The notes under the pieces were generated by a model. It was given only the letters and a program-made list of their open reading frames with translations, was not told the DNA's origin and did not search any database. The position numbers and the translations under genes are program-made. A stretch of 33,747 nt of DNA from Opitutaceae bacterium (GTDB lineage: Bacteria > Verrucomicrobiota > Verrucomicrobiia > Opitutales > Opitutaceae), in contig JAGYIG010000036.1 of assembly GCA_018402455.1 (NCBI GenBank), forward strand, positions 1 to 33,747, given 5' to 3'. The stretch's first letter is position 1. Each line of letters opens with the position of its first letter. Shown in pieces: positions 24,333 to 32,625 of the stretch.

Positions 24333-26288
24333 ATGGACCAATCTCTCACCAAAAACGAATTCATCGGGCACGAGGAAGAGCAGGCCCAAGTGGCCAAGCG
24401 GTCATGGCTCTTTAGTCGGCCCGATCACAAAACGGGGATCGTCAGCTGGTTGACCACGGTCGACCACAAGCGGATCGGATTCCTCTACGGCGTAAGCGCG
24501 CTGTTCTTCTTCCTCGTGGGGGGCGTGGAGGCCTTGATCATTCGGACGCAGTTGGCCGTGCCCAACAATGACTTCATCTCGGCGCAGACCTACAATGAGA
24601 TGTTCACGATGCATGCGACGACGATGATCTTCCTTTCCGTCATGCCCCTCTCGGCCGCGTTCTTTAATTACATCATGCCGCTGCAGATCGGGGCGCGTGA
24701 CGTGGCATTTCCGCGATTAAACGGCTTCGCGTTTTGGGTGTTTTTGGCCGGCGCGGTCGTCCTCAACCTCGGCTTTTTCGTAAAATCCGGGCTCCCGGAC
24801 ATGGGATGGTTTGGATATGCCCCGCTCACCAGCACCGCCTTCTCGAGCGAGTTTGCCGGGGACATGTCAACCGACATGTGGATCATGGGGCTGCAGCTTC
24901 TCGGTGTTTCCTCCGTGGTTGGGTCGCTGAACTTTATCGTGACCATCATTAACATGAGGGCTCCCGGGCTCACCATGATGCGACTGCCGGTGTTCACCTG
25001 GATGACCCTCTTCACCGCCTTCCTGATCATCCTGGCCTTCCCGGCAATCACCATCGCCTTGGTTGAAGTGATGATGGATCGAAACTTCGGCACCCACTTC
25101 TTTGAAGTCTCGGGAGGCGGGCTGCCGATCCTTTGGCAACACTTGTTCTGGGTCTTCGGTCACCCGGAGGTTTATATCCTGATCCTTCCGGCCATGGGTA
25201 TCATCTCGGAGGTTCTGCCCACCTTTTCGCGGAAACCGCTCTTCGGCTATCCGATCGTGGTCTTCTCCGGCGCGGTGATCGGCCTCCTCGGCTTCGGCGT
25301 GTGGTCTCACCACATGTTCACGACCGGCATGGGCACGGTGGCTACCGCGGCCTTCACGCTCGCGACCATGGCGATCGCGGTGCCGACCGGCGTAAAGATT
25401 TTCAACTGGATCGGTACCCTCTGGAAAGGGCATCTCATGATGCGCACTCCGATGATGTTCGCCCTCGGTTTCGTCTGGATGTTCATGATGGGCGGTTTCT
25501 CCGGTATTATGCACTCCGCCGCGCCGGCTGACGCCCAGCAGCAGGACAGCTATTTTGTGGTGGCTCACTTCCACTACGTGCTCATCGGGGGATCGATCTT
25601 CGCCCTGCTAGCCGGTATCCACTATTGGTTCCCCCTCATGTTTGGCCGCATCGTCTCGGAGTTCTGGGGTAAGCTCTCCTTCTGGGTGATCTTCGTGGGC
25701 TTCAACGTCACCTTCTTTCCCCTCCACTTTGTCGGACTCAACGGCATGCCGCGACGGACCTTCACTTACGACGGCAACATGGGTTGGAACAGCGTCAACA
25801 TGATCGCGACGATCGGCGCCTTCCTGCTGGGTATTGGTATCGCCATCTACTTTGCCGTGATGATTTACACCTACTTCAAGGGTGAAAAGGCGAAGCAGGA
25901 TCCCTGGGATGGCCGCACACTCGAGTGGGCACTCCCCCACCCTCCCCCGGTGCATAATTTTGATGTGACGCCGAAAGTCCACGCCCGCGACGCTTTCTGG
26001 TATGAGAAGCACAACCGGGCGGAAGTAGACGCGGAGAAGGCCAAACAAGCAGCGGAAGACGAGGCCCACGGCGGCATTCACATGCCCAGTAATTCATGGT
26101 TCCCCATCTTCACGGCCGCTAGCATGCTGCTCGGCGCCATCTTCTTCTGTAATCACAATTTCGTCGGGGCCTCCGTCGGTCTGGTCTTAACCTTTGTTGG
26201 AGCTTGGATGTGGGCGGTGGAAGGACCGGGCGGCTATCACCTGCATCCCACGAGGCAGGACGGCGATAAGGCCGCGTCGAAGCACTGA
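24333..26288 (+). CDS. coxA: Cytochrome c oxidase subunit I (A1 haem-copper oxidase)
   Basis: The product has 651 residues. It is the catalytic subunit that reduces oxygen to water and pumps protons. Ligands are visible: low-spin haem a H94 and H414, haem a3 H412, CuB H277, H326 and H327, with the cross-linking Tyr281 in H-P-E-V-Y. Proton-channel residues D123, E279 and K355 mark it as type A1. The C-terminal 110 residues (W-Y-E-K-H to W-M-W-A-V-E) add two more helices, as in 14-helix Bacillus-type CtaD. A charged linker rich in A/E/K (about 560-580) precedes them. The coxC gene follows after 32 bases. Confidence 0.97.
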   Translation: MDQSLTKNEFIGHEEEQAQVAKRSWLFSRPDHKTGIVSWLTTVDHKRIGFLYGVSALFFFLVGGVEALIIRTQLAVPNNDFISAQTYNEMFTMHATTMIFLSVMPLSAAFFNYIMPLQIGARDVAFPRLNGFAFWVFLAGAVVLNLGFFVKSGLPDMGWFGYAPLTSTAFSSEFAGDMSTDMWIMGLQLLGVSSVVGSLNFIVTIINMRAPGLTMMRLPVFTWMTLFTAFLIILAFPAITIALVEVMMDRNFGTHFFEVSGGGLPILWQHLFWVFGHPEVYILILPAMGIISEVLPTFSRKPLFGYPIVVFSGAVIGLLGFGVWSHHMFTTGMGTVATAAFTLATMAIAVPTGVKIFNWIGTLWKGHLMMRTPMMFALGFVWMFMMGGFSGIMHSAAPADAQQQDSYFVVAHFHYVLIGGSIFALLAGIHYWFPLMFGRIVSEFWGKLSFWVIFVGFNVTFFPLHFVGLNGMPRRTFTYDGNMGWNSVNMIATIGAFLLGIGIAIYFAVMIYTYFKGEKAKQDPWDGRTLEWALPHPPPVHNFDVTPKVHARDAFWYEKHNRAEVDAEKAKQAAEDEAHGGIHMPSNSWFPIFTAASMLLGAIFFCNHNFVGASVGLVLTFVGAWMWAVEGPGGYHLHPTRQDGDKAASKH

Positions 26289-26320
26289 ACCGAAACTATT
26301 TTCCCCACAGGACATACGCC

Positions 26321-27178
26321 ATGAGTTCCACCGCCGCCACTGCCGGCCCCATCGACCACCACCACGACGCGACGACGACCACTGGTATTCCGAACAAGAA
26401 GCTCTTCATGTGGGCATTTTTGGCCTCGGACTGCATGTTCTTTGGTTCCCTCATCGCAACGCATCTGATCTACCGGCTCCATCCGCCCGTGGGCACTCCG
26501 GATCCTCGGGACATCTTCGCGATCGAGCTGACCTCCGGCTCGACCTTCATATTGCTCATGTCGTCCCTGCTGATGGCTCTCGCCGTCAATGCATGCCAAC
26601 AGGGTAATGTTGCGACAACGCGCAAGATGCTCCTCGGCACGATCGTCTTCGGCCTGATTTTTCTCGGTATCCAAGTCTACGAATTTGTTCATTTCGTCCA
26701 TGCGTATGGCCTGACGCTCTCCAGCAGTGTCTTCGGCTCGACCTTCTACACCCTCACCGGCACTCACGGGGTGCACGTGGCCATCGGGGTGCTCTGGTTG
26801 GTCCTGATGTATATCCGAACGTTCAAACCCGCGGATGAATCCGAGGGCCAGGGTTGGATTCTCCGGGGGTTCCTTCACTTCGTGACCTTTACCGCCATGG
26901 TGGTACTCAGTCTGTATACGATCCTCGCGCTCGTGCATGGCTATGAGGCCGGTAACGGGATGGCCTACTTCTTTGCCAACCACTTCATCGCCTTCTTTGG
27001 GTGTATTGCCCTGTTGGGCGCATTGATCTGGTTTGCCAAGCCTCGGGGGGCGGTCGAATTCGGCGAAGCCAACGCCATCGATGTCGAGTCCATGGGGCTT
27101 TACTGGCACTTCGTTGACATTGTCTGGATCGTGATCTTTCCGGTCGTCTACCTTCTCGAATACATCGTCCTGCCATGA
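26321..27178 (+). CDS. coxC: Cytochrome c oxidase subunit III with two extra helices
   Basis: This 285-residue protein shows the core motifs: F-M-W-A-F-L-A-S-D at 29-37, Q-V-Y-E-F at 118-122, L-T-G-T-H-G-V-H-V at 145-153, and Y-W-H-F-V-D-I-V-W-I at 261-270. In ordinary five-helix forms the last two motifs are about 30-40 residues apart; here about 107 residues lie between them, including helices at about 182-207 and 216-238. The N-terminus is His-rich (H-H-H at 13-15). AGGA lies about 9 bases before the ATG. Subunit III stabilises subunit I and may guide oxygen and protons. Its stop overlaps coxD by 4 bases. Confidence 0.92.
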   Translation: MSSTAATAGPIDHHHDATTTTGIPNKKLFMWAFLASDCMFFGSLIATHLIYRLHPPVGTPDPRDIFAIELTSGSTFILLMSSLLMALAVNACQQGNVATTRKMLLGTIVFGLIFLGIQVYEFVHFVHAYGLTLSSSVFGSTFYTLTGTHGVHVAIGVLWLVLMYIRTFKPADESEGQGWILRGFLHFVTFTAMVVLSLYTILALVHGYEAGNGMAYFFANHFIAFFGCIALLGALIWFAKPRGAVEFGEANAIDVESMGLYWHFVDIVWIVIFPVVYLLEYIVLP

Positions 27179-27528
27179 GTGACTCCGCTTCCGTCGCCTC
27201 CTCCGGTGAGGCCCACGCCCATGAGGGCAAATTCCACGTTTTCGTCCAGTTGGCGATGATCTTGGCGATCATTACCGGTCTGGAGCTACTGGTGATCTAC
27301 ATGCCCTTGGCAAATTGGCTCATCATCACGCTACTGATGGCCATGTCCGCCGTGAAATTCGTCGCAGTCATCTGGATCTTCATGCACCTTAAATGGGATA
27401 AGCGGTTCCTGACGGTGCTCTTTGTGATCGGGACGATTGTCGGTGGAGGCACCCTGTGGGCCCTGCTTTTGCTTCACGGTGCCCATGCCTCGACCCCGGT
27501 CGGGCCGGCTTACGAAGAGTTGGGATAA
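27175..27528 (+). CDS. coxD: Cytochrome c oxidase subunit IV (prokaryotic)
   Basis: This 117-residue protein has three predicted transmembrane helices and the pattern of the prokaryotic COX4 family. A hydrophilic N-terminus rich in H/E/A precedes the first helix, and K-F-V-A-V-I-W-I-F-M-H-L-K-W-D (about 61-75) is the family core. It is the small accessory subunit of the oxidase. Overlap with the coxC stop is 4 bases (ATGA, 27175-27178). It ends the operon, with an intrinsic terminator 25 bases later. Confidence 0.9.
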   Translation: MSDSASVASSGEAHAHEGKFHVFVQLAMILAIITGLELLVIYMPLANWLIITLLMAMSAVKFVAVIWIFMHLKWDKRFLTVLFVIGTIVGGGTLWALLLLHGAHASTPVGPAYEELG

Positions 27529-27553
27529 TTACATCGGAACCTCCCATTTGACG

Positions 27554-27579
27554 AGGCGACCAAAGGGTCGCCTTTTTTG
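27554..27579 (+). terminator. Intrinsic terminator of the coxBACD operon
   Basis: GGCGACC (27555-27561), loop AAA, GGGTCGCC (27565-27572) is followed by six T. This is a textbook terminator 25 bases after coxD. The in-frame extension of ctaG (GTG at 27577) would begin inside its T run, which argues for the ctaG ATG at 27613. Confidence 0.9.
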
Positions 27580-27612
27580 TGTCCGCAACCGTTGCCGTTT
27601 AACCTCTCATCC

Positions 27613-28419
27613 ATGTCTTTGATCGACCTACGCCACTGGCACAACGAGCCCTACTTGATCGGTGGGCTACTGTTACTCGCTTGGGGCTACGCCCTGGCGA
27701 CCGGTCCATTCCGGGAACGATTGGGGCTCGCTGCGCCCGTGGCGCGATGGCGTCAAATCGGTTATTATGGATCGCTTATTCTTTTTTATATGGCGGTGGG
27801 TTCTCCTTTCGACCAGTTAGGCGAGCGCTTCCTTTTTTCGGCGCACATGGTTCAACATGTTATTTTGATTTATCCATGTGCGGTGTTCTGGCTCCTCGGG
27901 TGGCCTGCCTCGTTGCTCGATGGCCTGATTGAACGAATGGGCCGGGCTCAGTTCTTTGGCTGGTTTCTCACGCGGCCCGCCGTCGCTGGAATCCTTTATG
28001 TGTCGGTTCAGACCATCTGGCACATCCCGGAACTTTACGATTTAGCCCTGCAGGATCGTTTCATCCACATCATGGAACACCTGAGCTTTTTCGGCACTGC
28101 GGTCTTGTTTTGGTGGCCGGTGGTCACCCGGTCCAAGCGGTGGCCGCCGCTCCGGCTGCCTGCGCAGATGATCTACTTGTTCGCGGTGGCGGTCGCCTTC
28201 ACGCCCCTGTTCGCCTTTATCTCATTCTCCTCCGATATCCTCTACCCGACTTACGAGTTTGCCCCGCGCTTAATCGAGGGCTTCAGTCCGATGGATGACC
28301 AGCTTTTGGCCGGGGCCATTATGAAACTGGGTAATGTGGTGGTCACCTTCACCGGGTTTTTGATCATTTTCTTTCTCTGGTATCGTCAGAGCGAACTCAA
28401 TTCCCCAGGCAACGATTAA
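27613..28419 (+). CDS. ctaG: Cytochrome c oxidase assembly protein, caa3-type CtaG family
   Basis: This 268-residue protein has about seven membrane helices. Conserved histidines are visible in F-S-A-H-M-V-Q-H-V-I-L, W-H-I-P-E-L-Y-D-L-A-L and H-I-M-E-H-L-S-F-F, which fit the caa3_CtaG family required for CuB or CuA metallation of caa3 oxidases. It is not homologous to mitochondrial COX11. The ATG at 27613 lies 34 bases after the coxD terminator, so ctaG is expressed either by read-through or from a promoter not identified here. An SLC13-type transporter follows after about 42 bases. Confidence 0.9.
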   Translation: MSLIDLRHWHNEPYLIGGLLLLAWGYALATGPFRERLGLAAPVARWRQIGYYGSLILFYMAVGSPFDQLGERFLFSAHMVQHVILIYPCAVFWLLGWPASLLDGLIERMGRAQFFGWFLTRPAVAGILYVSVQTIWHIPELYDLALQDRFIHIMEHLSFFGTAVLFWWPVVTRSKRWPPLRLPAQMIYLFAVAVAFTPLFAFISFSSDILYPTYEFAPRLIEGFSPMDDQLLAGAIMKLGNVVVTFTGFLIIFFLWYRQSELNSPGND

Positions 28420-28461
28420 GCTGGGAGGCGGCCGTTGCGCCACTAGGGTGTCCGCGCACCT

Positions 28462-30258
28462 ATGAACTGGGAAATCCTCTTTGTTTTTGCTCTGCTGGTC
28501 CTGACCTTGGCCAGTTTTGTCTGGGAAAAGGTGCCGCCCGATGTGACCGCGGTGAGTCTTTTTGCGGTGCTGCTCCTCACGGGGCTTCTGCCGCACGAAA
28601 ACGCTTTCGACGTCTTTTCCAATCCCGCGCCGGTCACCGTGGGGGCGATGTTCATCCTCAGCGCGGCGTTGGTGAAATGTGGGGTGGTGGACCGCATATC
28701 CGCTTTTGTGGAACGGGCCGGCAGCCTGCCCTACCCCATCGTGATTCTCATCATGGTGGCCTTGGTGGCGACCCTGTCGGCCTTCATCAATAACACGCCC
28801 GTCGTGGTCGTGTTCCTGCCGGTGATTCTCGGACTGGCGCGCAAGATGAAGCTGGCCCCCTCGAAGCTGCTTATTCCGCTCTCCTACGCGGCGGTGCTCG
28901 GCGGCACCTGCACTTTGGTGGGCACCAGCACCAACCTGATTGTTAACGGCATCGCCGTCTCCAACGGTCAGCCGAGCATCGGATTGTTCGAGCTCGCCCA
29001 ATTGGGCGTTCCCTTGGCCGTGATCGGTGGAATCTACTTGGCGGTGGTCGGAAAGAAGGTGCTGCCGGTTCGTGAGATGCTGACCGATATCCTCTCCGAT
29101 GAGGAGCGACGTGAATACCTGACCGAGGCTTTCGTGCAACCCGACTCGGCCATGATCGGAAAAACCCTGCACGAATCCGGCCTCAAACAGACGCGCGGGG
29201 TTCGGGTTTTGGAAATCGTCCGCCACGGGGTCGCCATTCCGATTGACCCCAAGGCCACCACTCTGGCGCCGGGGGACCGGTTGTTCCTCTCCTGCCGACC
29301 CAAGGGGATCGCCGCGGCCCGCAGTGTGGAGGGCTTGAATCTGGTTTCGGATCTCCAACTGGGCCTGGAACAAATCGCGGCCCATGAAGGGTCGTTGGTC
29401 GAGGCGGTGGTCTTGCCGCAGTCGGACTTGGTCGGTCGCACCGTGCGCGGGGTGAACTTTCGGCAGCGCTTCCGGCTGGTGGCCGTCGCCTTGCACCGCA
29501 AAGGCCAAAACGTGCGGGAGGCGATTGAGACGCTCCCCATCGAGCCCGGAGACGTGTTGCTGATGATGGGCACCGACGAGGCCATCAATTCCTTGCGCGG
29601 CAGCGAAGACCTTGTGCTCTTCGACCGCGCCCGCACCCCCACCAAGTCGCCCACTTCCAAGATCCTGCTGGTGCTTTCCGTCATCGCCGGCGTCATCGGC
29701 TGCTCCGCCCTGAAGATTCTGCCCATCGAAATCGCGGCCGTCACCGGCGTCGTGGTCCTCCTGGTCTCCCGGGTGCTCAGTTCCAAGGAGGCCTACGGTT
29801 CGGTGGAATGGAATCTGATCTTTCTCATTTTCGGCATGCTGGCGATGGGCATGGCCTTGGAGTCCACCGGAGCCGCTTCGCTCCTGGCCAACGGGCTGGT
29901 GAGTGCCGTGAACCTGCTCGGCGCCAGCCATCACCACGCGTTGATCGCTTTGGCCATCATCTACCTGACCACCATGGTGCTCACGGAGATCCTGTCCAAT
30001 ACCGCGATCGCTGCTTTGATGGCGCCGATCGCGCTGCAGGTCGCGGCCGAGATGGGGGTGGACCCCCGGCCGTTTGTGGTGGCAGTCATGTTCGCCGCCT
30101 CGGCCGCCTTTTCCACGCCCATCGGCTACCAGACCAACACCTACGTTTACGGGGTGGGCGGCTACCGTTTTACCGACTTCTTAAAGATCGGTTTTCCGCT
30201 GAACCTCATGTGCTTCACGATGGCCATGATCTACGTGCCGCGGATCTGGCCGTTCTAG
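28462..30258 (+). CDS. SLC13/DASS-type permease with two RCK_C domains
   Basis: This 598-residue transporter has the divalent anion:sodium symporter fold in two halves. I-N-N-T-P-V at 109-114 and L-V-G-T-S-T-N-L-I at 152-160 mark the first half, and E-I-L-S-N-T-A with P-I-G-Y-Q-T-N-T mark the second. Between them, cytoplasmic residues of about 215-388 form two RCK_C (TrkA C-terminal) domains, regulatory units that bind small ligands. Transporters of this kind carry sulfate, dicarboxylates or other anions. The substrate cannot be deduced, although cysK downstream makes sulfate worth considering. Its link to the oxidase is only proximity. Confidence 0.87.
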   Translation: MNWEILFVFALLVLTLASFVWEKVPPDVTAVSLFAVLLLTGLLPHENAFDVFSNPAPVTVGAMFILSAALVKCGVVDRISAFVERAGSLPYPIVILIMVALVATLSAFINNTPVVVVFLPVILGLARKMKLAPSKLLIPLSYAAVLGGTCTLVGTSTNLIVNGIAVSNGQPSIGLFELAQLGVPLAVIGGIYLAVVGKKVLPVREMLTDILSDEERREYLTEAFVQPDSAMIGKTLHESGLKQTRGVRVLEIVRHGVAIPIDPKATTLAPGDRLFLSCRPKGIAAARSVEGLNLVSDLQLGLEQIAAHEGSLVEAVVLPQSDLVGRTVRGVNFRQRFRLVAVALHRKGQNVREAIETLPIEPGDVLLMMGTDEAINSLRGSEDLVLFDRARTPTKSPTSKILLVLSVIAGVIGCSALKILPIEIAAVTGVVVLLVSRVLSSKEAYGSVEWNLIFLIFGMLAMGMALESTGAASLLANGLVSAVNLLGASHHHALIALAIIYLTTMVLTEILSNTAIAALMAPIALQVAAEMGVDPRPFVVAVMFAASAAFSTPIGYQTNTYVYGVGGYRFTDFLKIGFPLNLMCFTMAMIYVPRIWPF

Positions 30259-30338
30259 CACCGGCGCCGACCTAGGGCGACCGGGCTCCGGCTCACTCCG
30301 GTGGTCGATCCCTCAGCCTGCGGCAGATCGCTCCTCGG

Positions 30339-30845
30339 TTAAGTGGGATCGCTCCGTCCAGCGCTCCCCCCGTCATCGAGCGGGGTCCATTGATCAAACC
30401 GGGCCGCCTGACCGTGCAACCGCCCGTGGCCATCCACCACATTCCAAACCGTCGCCCGCTCGATCAGGAATCGATGGCCACGGGCGGAGACCCGCACCCC
30501 CCGATAGTCGTCAATGTAGCCCCGCTGCCGCACCGCCGCCATCAGACCTTCACGCTCCGCCCGCTCCAGCGGCTCCGCCGAACAGCGCGAGGGCAAGCGG
30601 GTGAGCTCGGACCACGTCATGGCAAACAGGTGCTGCGCCTGCAGGTTGCCGTAATTGAAAATCGGATCCGGCTCCGTTCCATGTGAGACGACGACAAAGG
30701 GCGCATGATACAGGGCCCTGCCGCGGTCGAGTTCGTCGGCCCCGGGCAGCGGGAGTTCCGCTCCCGTCCATCGCGCATAACTCTGCGCCAACAGGGCGAC
30801 GTGGGGGGCAAGGTAGGCGTTGGCCAGGGACGGTTCCGGCACCAT
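30339..30845 (-). CDS. Stand-alone MEKHLA-domain protein
   Basis: This 168-residue protein is almost entirely a MEKHLA domain, a PAS-related sensor fold. Visible features are H-V-A-L-L-A-Q-S-Y-A-R-W-T-G near the N-terminus, A-L-Y-H-A-P-F-V-V-V-S-H-G, D-P-I-F-N-Y-G-N-L and R-G-Y-I-D-D-Y-R-G-V-R. In plants the domain closes class III HD-Zip regulators; in bacteria it occurs alone with unknown function. The ATG at 30845 is chosen because the longer frame to 30998 runs through a palindromic intergenic region. It converges with the SLC13 gene and lies downstream of cysK on the same strand. Confidence 0.78.
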   Translation of the reverse strand: MVPEPSLANAYLAPHVALLAQSYARWTGAELPLPGADELDRGRALYHAPFVVVSHGTEPDPIFNYGNLQAQHLFAMTWSELTRLPSRCSAEPLERAEREGLMAAVRQRGYIDDYRGVRVSARGHRFLIERATVWNVVDGHGRLHGQAARFDQWTPLDDGGSAGRSDPT

Positions 30846-30907
30846 GGCAGTGAGGCAAGTGCGTCGGGCGCTCGACGCAACCCCACACTCAAGCCCTGCA
30901 ACGCAAA

Positions 30908-30945
30908 GTCCCGGCTCCCTTCCTTGGCAGAAAGAAAGCCGGGAC
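30908..30945 (-). terminator. Possible terminator downstream of cysK
   Basis: A 9-bp perfect stem, GTCCCGGCT (30908-30916) with AGCCGGGAC (30937-30945), encloses a 20-base loop that is T-rich on the minus strand. It lies 56 bases past the cysK stop. There is no clean T run after the stem, so it may instead be a repeat palindrome. Confidence 0.4.
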
Positions 30946-31000
30946 CGGCTTGGGGTAGGTAAGCCCGGTCCCGCGAACGAGGCCGGGAAGTGCCGCAAAA

Positions 31001-31969
31001 TTATTTCAGATCGTCGATCGAGTCACTCTCCGGATCCACATCGGCAAAGAGCCAGGTGGACAGGTAGCGTTCCGAGCTGGACGGGATGATGGCAACGATG
31101 GTTTTACCCGCGTTTTCAGGGCGTTTGGCCAACTCCAAGGCCGCTGCCGTGATCGCGCCGGAAGAGATCCCGATCGGAATGCCGTCCAACGTGTTCACCT
31201 CCTTGGTGATCGGACCAGAATCGGCCTCATCCACCGCGATGACTTCATCGTAGATCTTGGTGTTGAGCACGGAGGGCACGAAGCCCGCGCCGATGCCCTG
31301 CAACTTGTGCGGGCCGGGTTGCCCGCCCGACAATACCGGCGACTTGGCCGGCTCGACCGCGATGATCTTGATGTCGGGCTTCTTGGCTTTGAGCACCTCT
31401 CCGACCCCCGTAATGGTGCCACCGGTGCCGATTCCGGCCACGACAAAATCCACGTCGCCATCGGTGTCCGCCCAGATTTCCTCGGCGGTGGTCTTACGGT
31501 GAACCTCCGGATTGGCCGGATTGGCAAACTGCTGGAGAATAATGGAATTGGGGATCTCGGCGGCGAGTTCCTCCGCCTTCGCGATCGCTCCTTTCATGCC
31601 CTTCGGACCTTCGGTGAGAACGACCCGCGCGCCCAGAATCTTGAGCAATTTGCGGCGCTCCATGCTCATCGTCTCCGGCATCGTCAGCACCAGCTTGAGC
31701 CCCTTGGCCGCGGCGACAAACGCCAGCGCGATGCCGGTGTTGCCCGATGTCGGTTCAATGATGACGGAATTCTCATCCACTTGGCCGCTCGCCAGGGCAG
31801 CTTCGATCATGGCATTGCCGATTCGATCCTTCACCGAGGCCAGTGGGTTGAAGAACTCCAGCTTCAACAGGATGTTGGCCTTGGCCCCATGCTTCTGAGC
31901 CGTACGGTTGAGACGAACCAAGGGGGTGTTGCCAATGGTTTCGGTGATATCGTTATAGATTCGAGCCAT
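31001..31969 (-). CDS. cysK: Cysteine synthase A (O-acetylserine sulfhydrylase)
   Basis: This 322-residue PLP enzyme makes L-cysteine from O-acetylserine and sulfide. The PLP lysine is K47 in P-L-A-S-V-K-D-R. The substrate loop T-S-G-N-T-G is at 74-79, the phosphate-binding loop reads [10 protein letters not shown], and G-I-S-S-G-A lies further on. The C-terminal tail after about residue 300 ([10 protein letters not shown]) is slightly longer and acidic. The ATG at 31969 is chosen because upstream in-frame codons run into a dyad-rich leader. A LysR-type regulator remnant lies just upstream on the same strand. Confidence 0.96.
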   Translation of the reverse strand: MARIYNDITETIGNTPLVRLNRTAQKHGAKANILLKLEFFNPLASVKDRIGNAMIEAALASGQVDENSVIIEPTSGNTGIALAFVAAAKGLKLVLTMPETMSMERRKLLKILGARVVLTEGPKGMKGAIAKAEELAAEIPNSIILQQFANPANPEVHRKTTAEEIWADTDGDVDFVVAGIGTGGTITGVGEVLKAKKPDIKIIAVEPAKSPVLSGGQPGPHKLQGIGAGFVPSVLNTKIYDEVIAVDEADSGPITKEVNTLDGIPIGISSGAITAAALELAKRPENAGKTIVAIIPSSSERYLSTWLFADVDPESDSIDDLK

Positions 31970-32005
31970 GGTGGTGAACGTGGGGTTTGATTGAAAAAGA
32001 GTTAC

Positions 32006-32024
32006 CTTAGTAAACTTACTCAAG
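32006..32024. promoter_or_regulatory. Dyad in the cysK leader, candidate operator
   Basis: CTTAGTAA-AC-TTACTCAAG is an almost perfect inverted repeat (arms CTTAGTAA and TTACT-CAAG, one extra base), lying about 37-55 bases before the cysK ATG. It is AT-rich in a GC-rich genome and could be an operator for a LysR- or Rrf2-type cysteine regulator. No promoter elements could be fixed around it. Confidence 0.35.
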
Positions 32025-32095
32025 ATTGGATGTCTAACGAAAATTCGGAATTCCTCGGCAAGTCTTCTGGGTGGATAATCCGGGCGCACGGGCCT

Positions 32096-32527
32096 CTACG
32101 TAAACGTCTCCGCCAGACTCCGCTCCTCCGCCATCACCTCGGCCGCCGCAATCCGGGCGGCCCCAATCAGGGCATCGGCCAAGGGACTGCAGGTTCGGTG
32201 GGACAGATACATGAAGGCAAACTGCGCCTTGATCGCCGACGGGGAGAAGGCCAGCACCTTGAGTTGCTGACGCTGGAGCTCATGGCGCACGCAGTAGAGC
32301 GGCAGGAGGGTCACCGCGTCGGAGACGCGGACCGTTTCCTTCATCACGGTGATCGAATCGGTGGAGATGGCGGGAACCCATGAAGCAAAAAGTTCTCCCA
32401 CGGCAGCCCCTCTGACCTTGCCGGAGGTCAGCGGTTGGGAAAGCCGCTGGGTTACCGCCGTGGAGGTCACCAGCGGGTATTTGATCACTGCGTCGGCCTT
32501 GCGCCCCGTAGACCTGCGGGGCGCGCC
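32096..32527 (-). pseudogene. Truncated LysR-type transcriptional regulator (effector domain only)
   Basis: The minus-strand frame from the stop at 32096-32098 to about 32527 encodes the last half of a LysR effector-binding domain. K-A-D-A-V-I-K-Y-P-L-V is followed by I-S-T-D-S-I-T-V-M-K-E-T-V, then D-A-V-T-L-L-P-L-Y-C-V-R and Y-L-S-H-R-T-C-S-P-L-A-D-A-L. The winged-helix DNA-binding domain and first effector lobe are absent. An in-frame TAG at 32528-32530 and an 8-bp GC hairpin at 32501-32524 stand where the gene breaks off. LysR regulators often control cysK, so this may have been its regulator. A GTG at 32488 could start a 130-residue fragment, but function is doubtful. Confidence 0.65.
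32501..32524. repeat. GC-rich palindrome at the break in the LysR-type gene
   Basis: GCGCCCCG (32501-32508), an 8-base centre, then CGGGGCGC (32517-32524) make a perfect 8-bp inverted repeat. It is REP-like in size and sits exactly at the truncated end of the regulator remnant. Bases 32531-32625 beyond it show no gene. Confidence 0.5.
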
Positions 32528-32625
32528 CTAGGCGTACAGAAAGAGGGTCCCACGCTGGCCGCCATGCTCAAGCCGCTTCGGCTACACCACCGCCGATTAA
32601 GGCCCCGGGGCCATCCGCGGTCGGT

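Noticed and set aside
28270..29937. 555-codon minus-strand open frame opposite the SLC13 gene
   Set aside because: It has antisense-type composition (H, Q, G, R, D rich) and no hydrophobic or catalytic pattern; the plus-strand transporter is clear.
30846..30998. N-terminal extension of the MEKHLA protein
   Set aside because: This part runs through a palindromic intergenic region and is basic and low-complexity; the domain begins just after the ATG at 30845.
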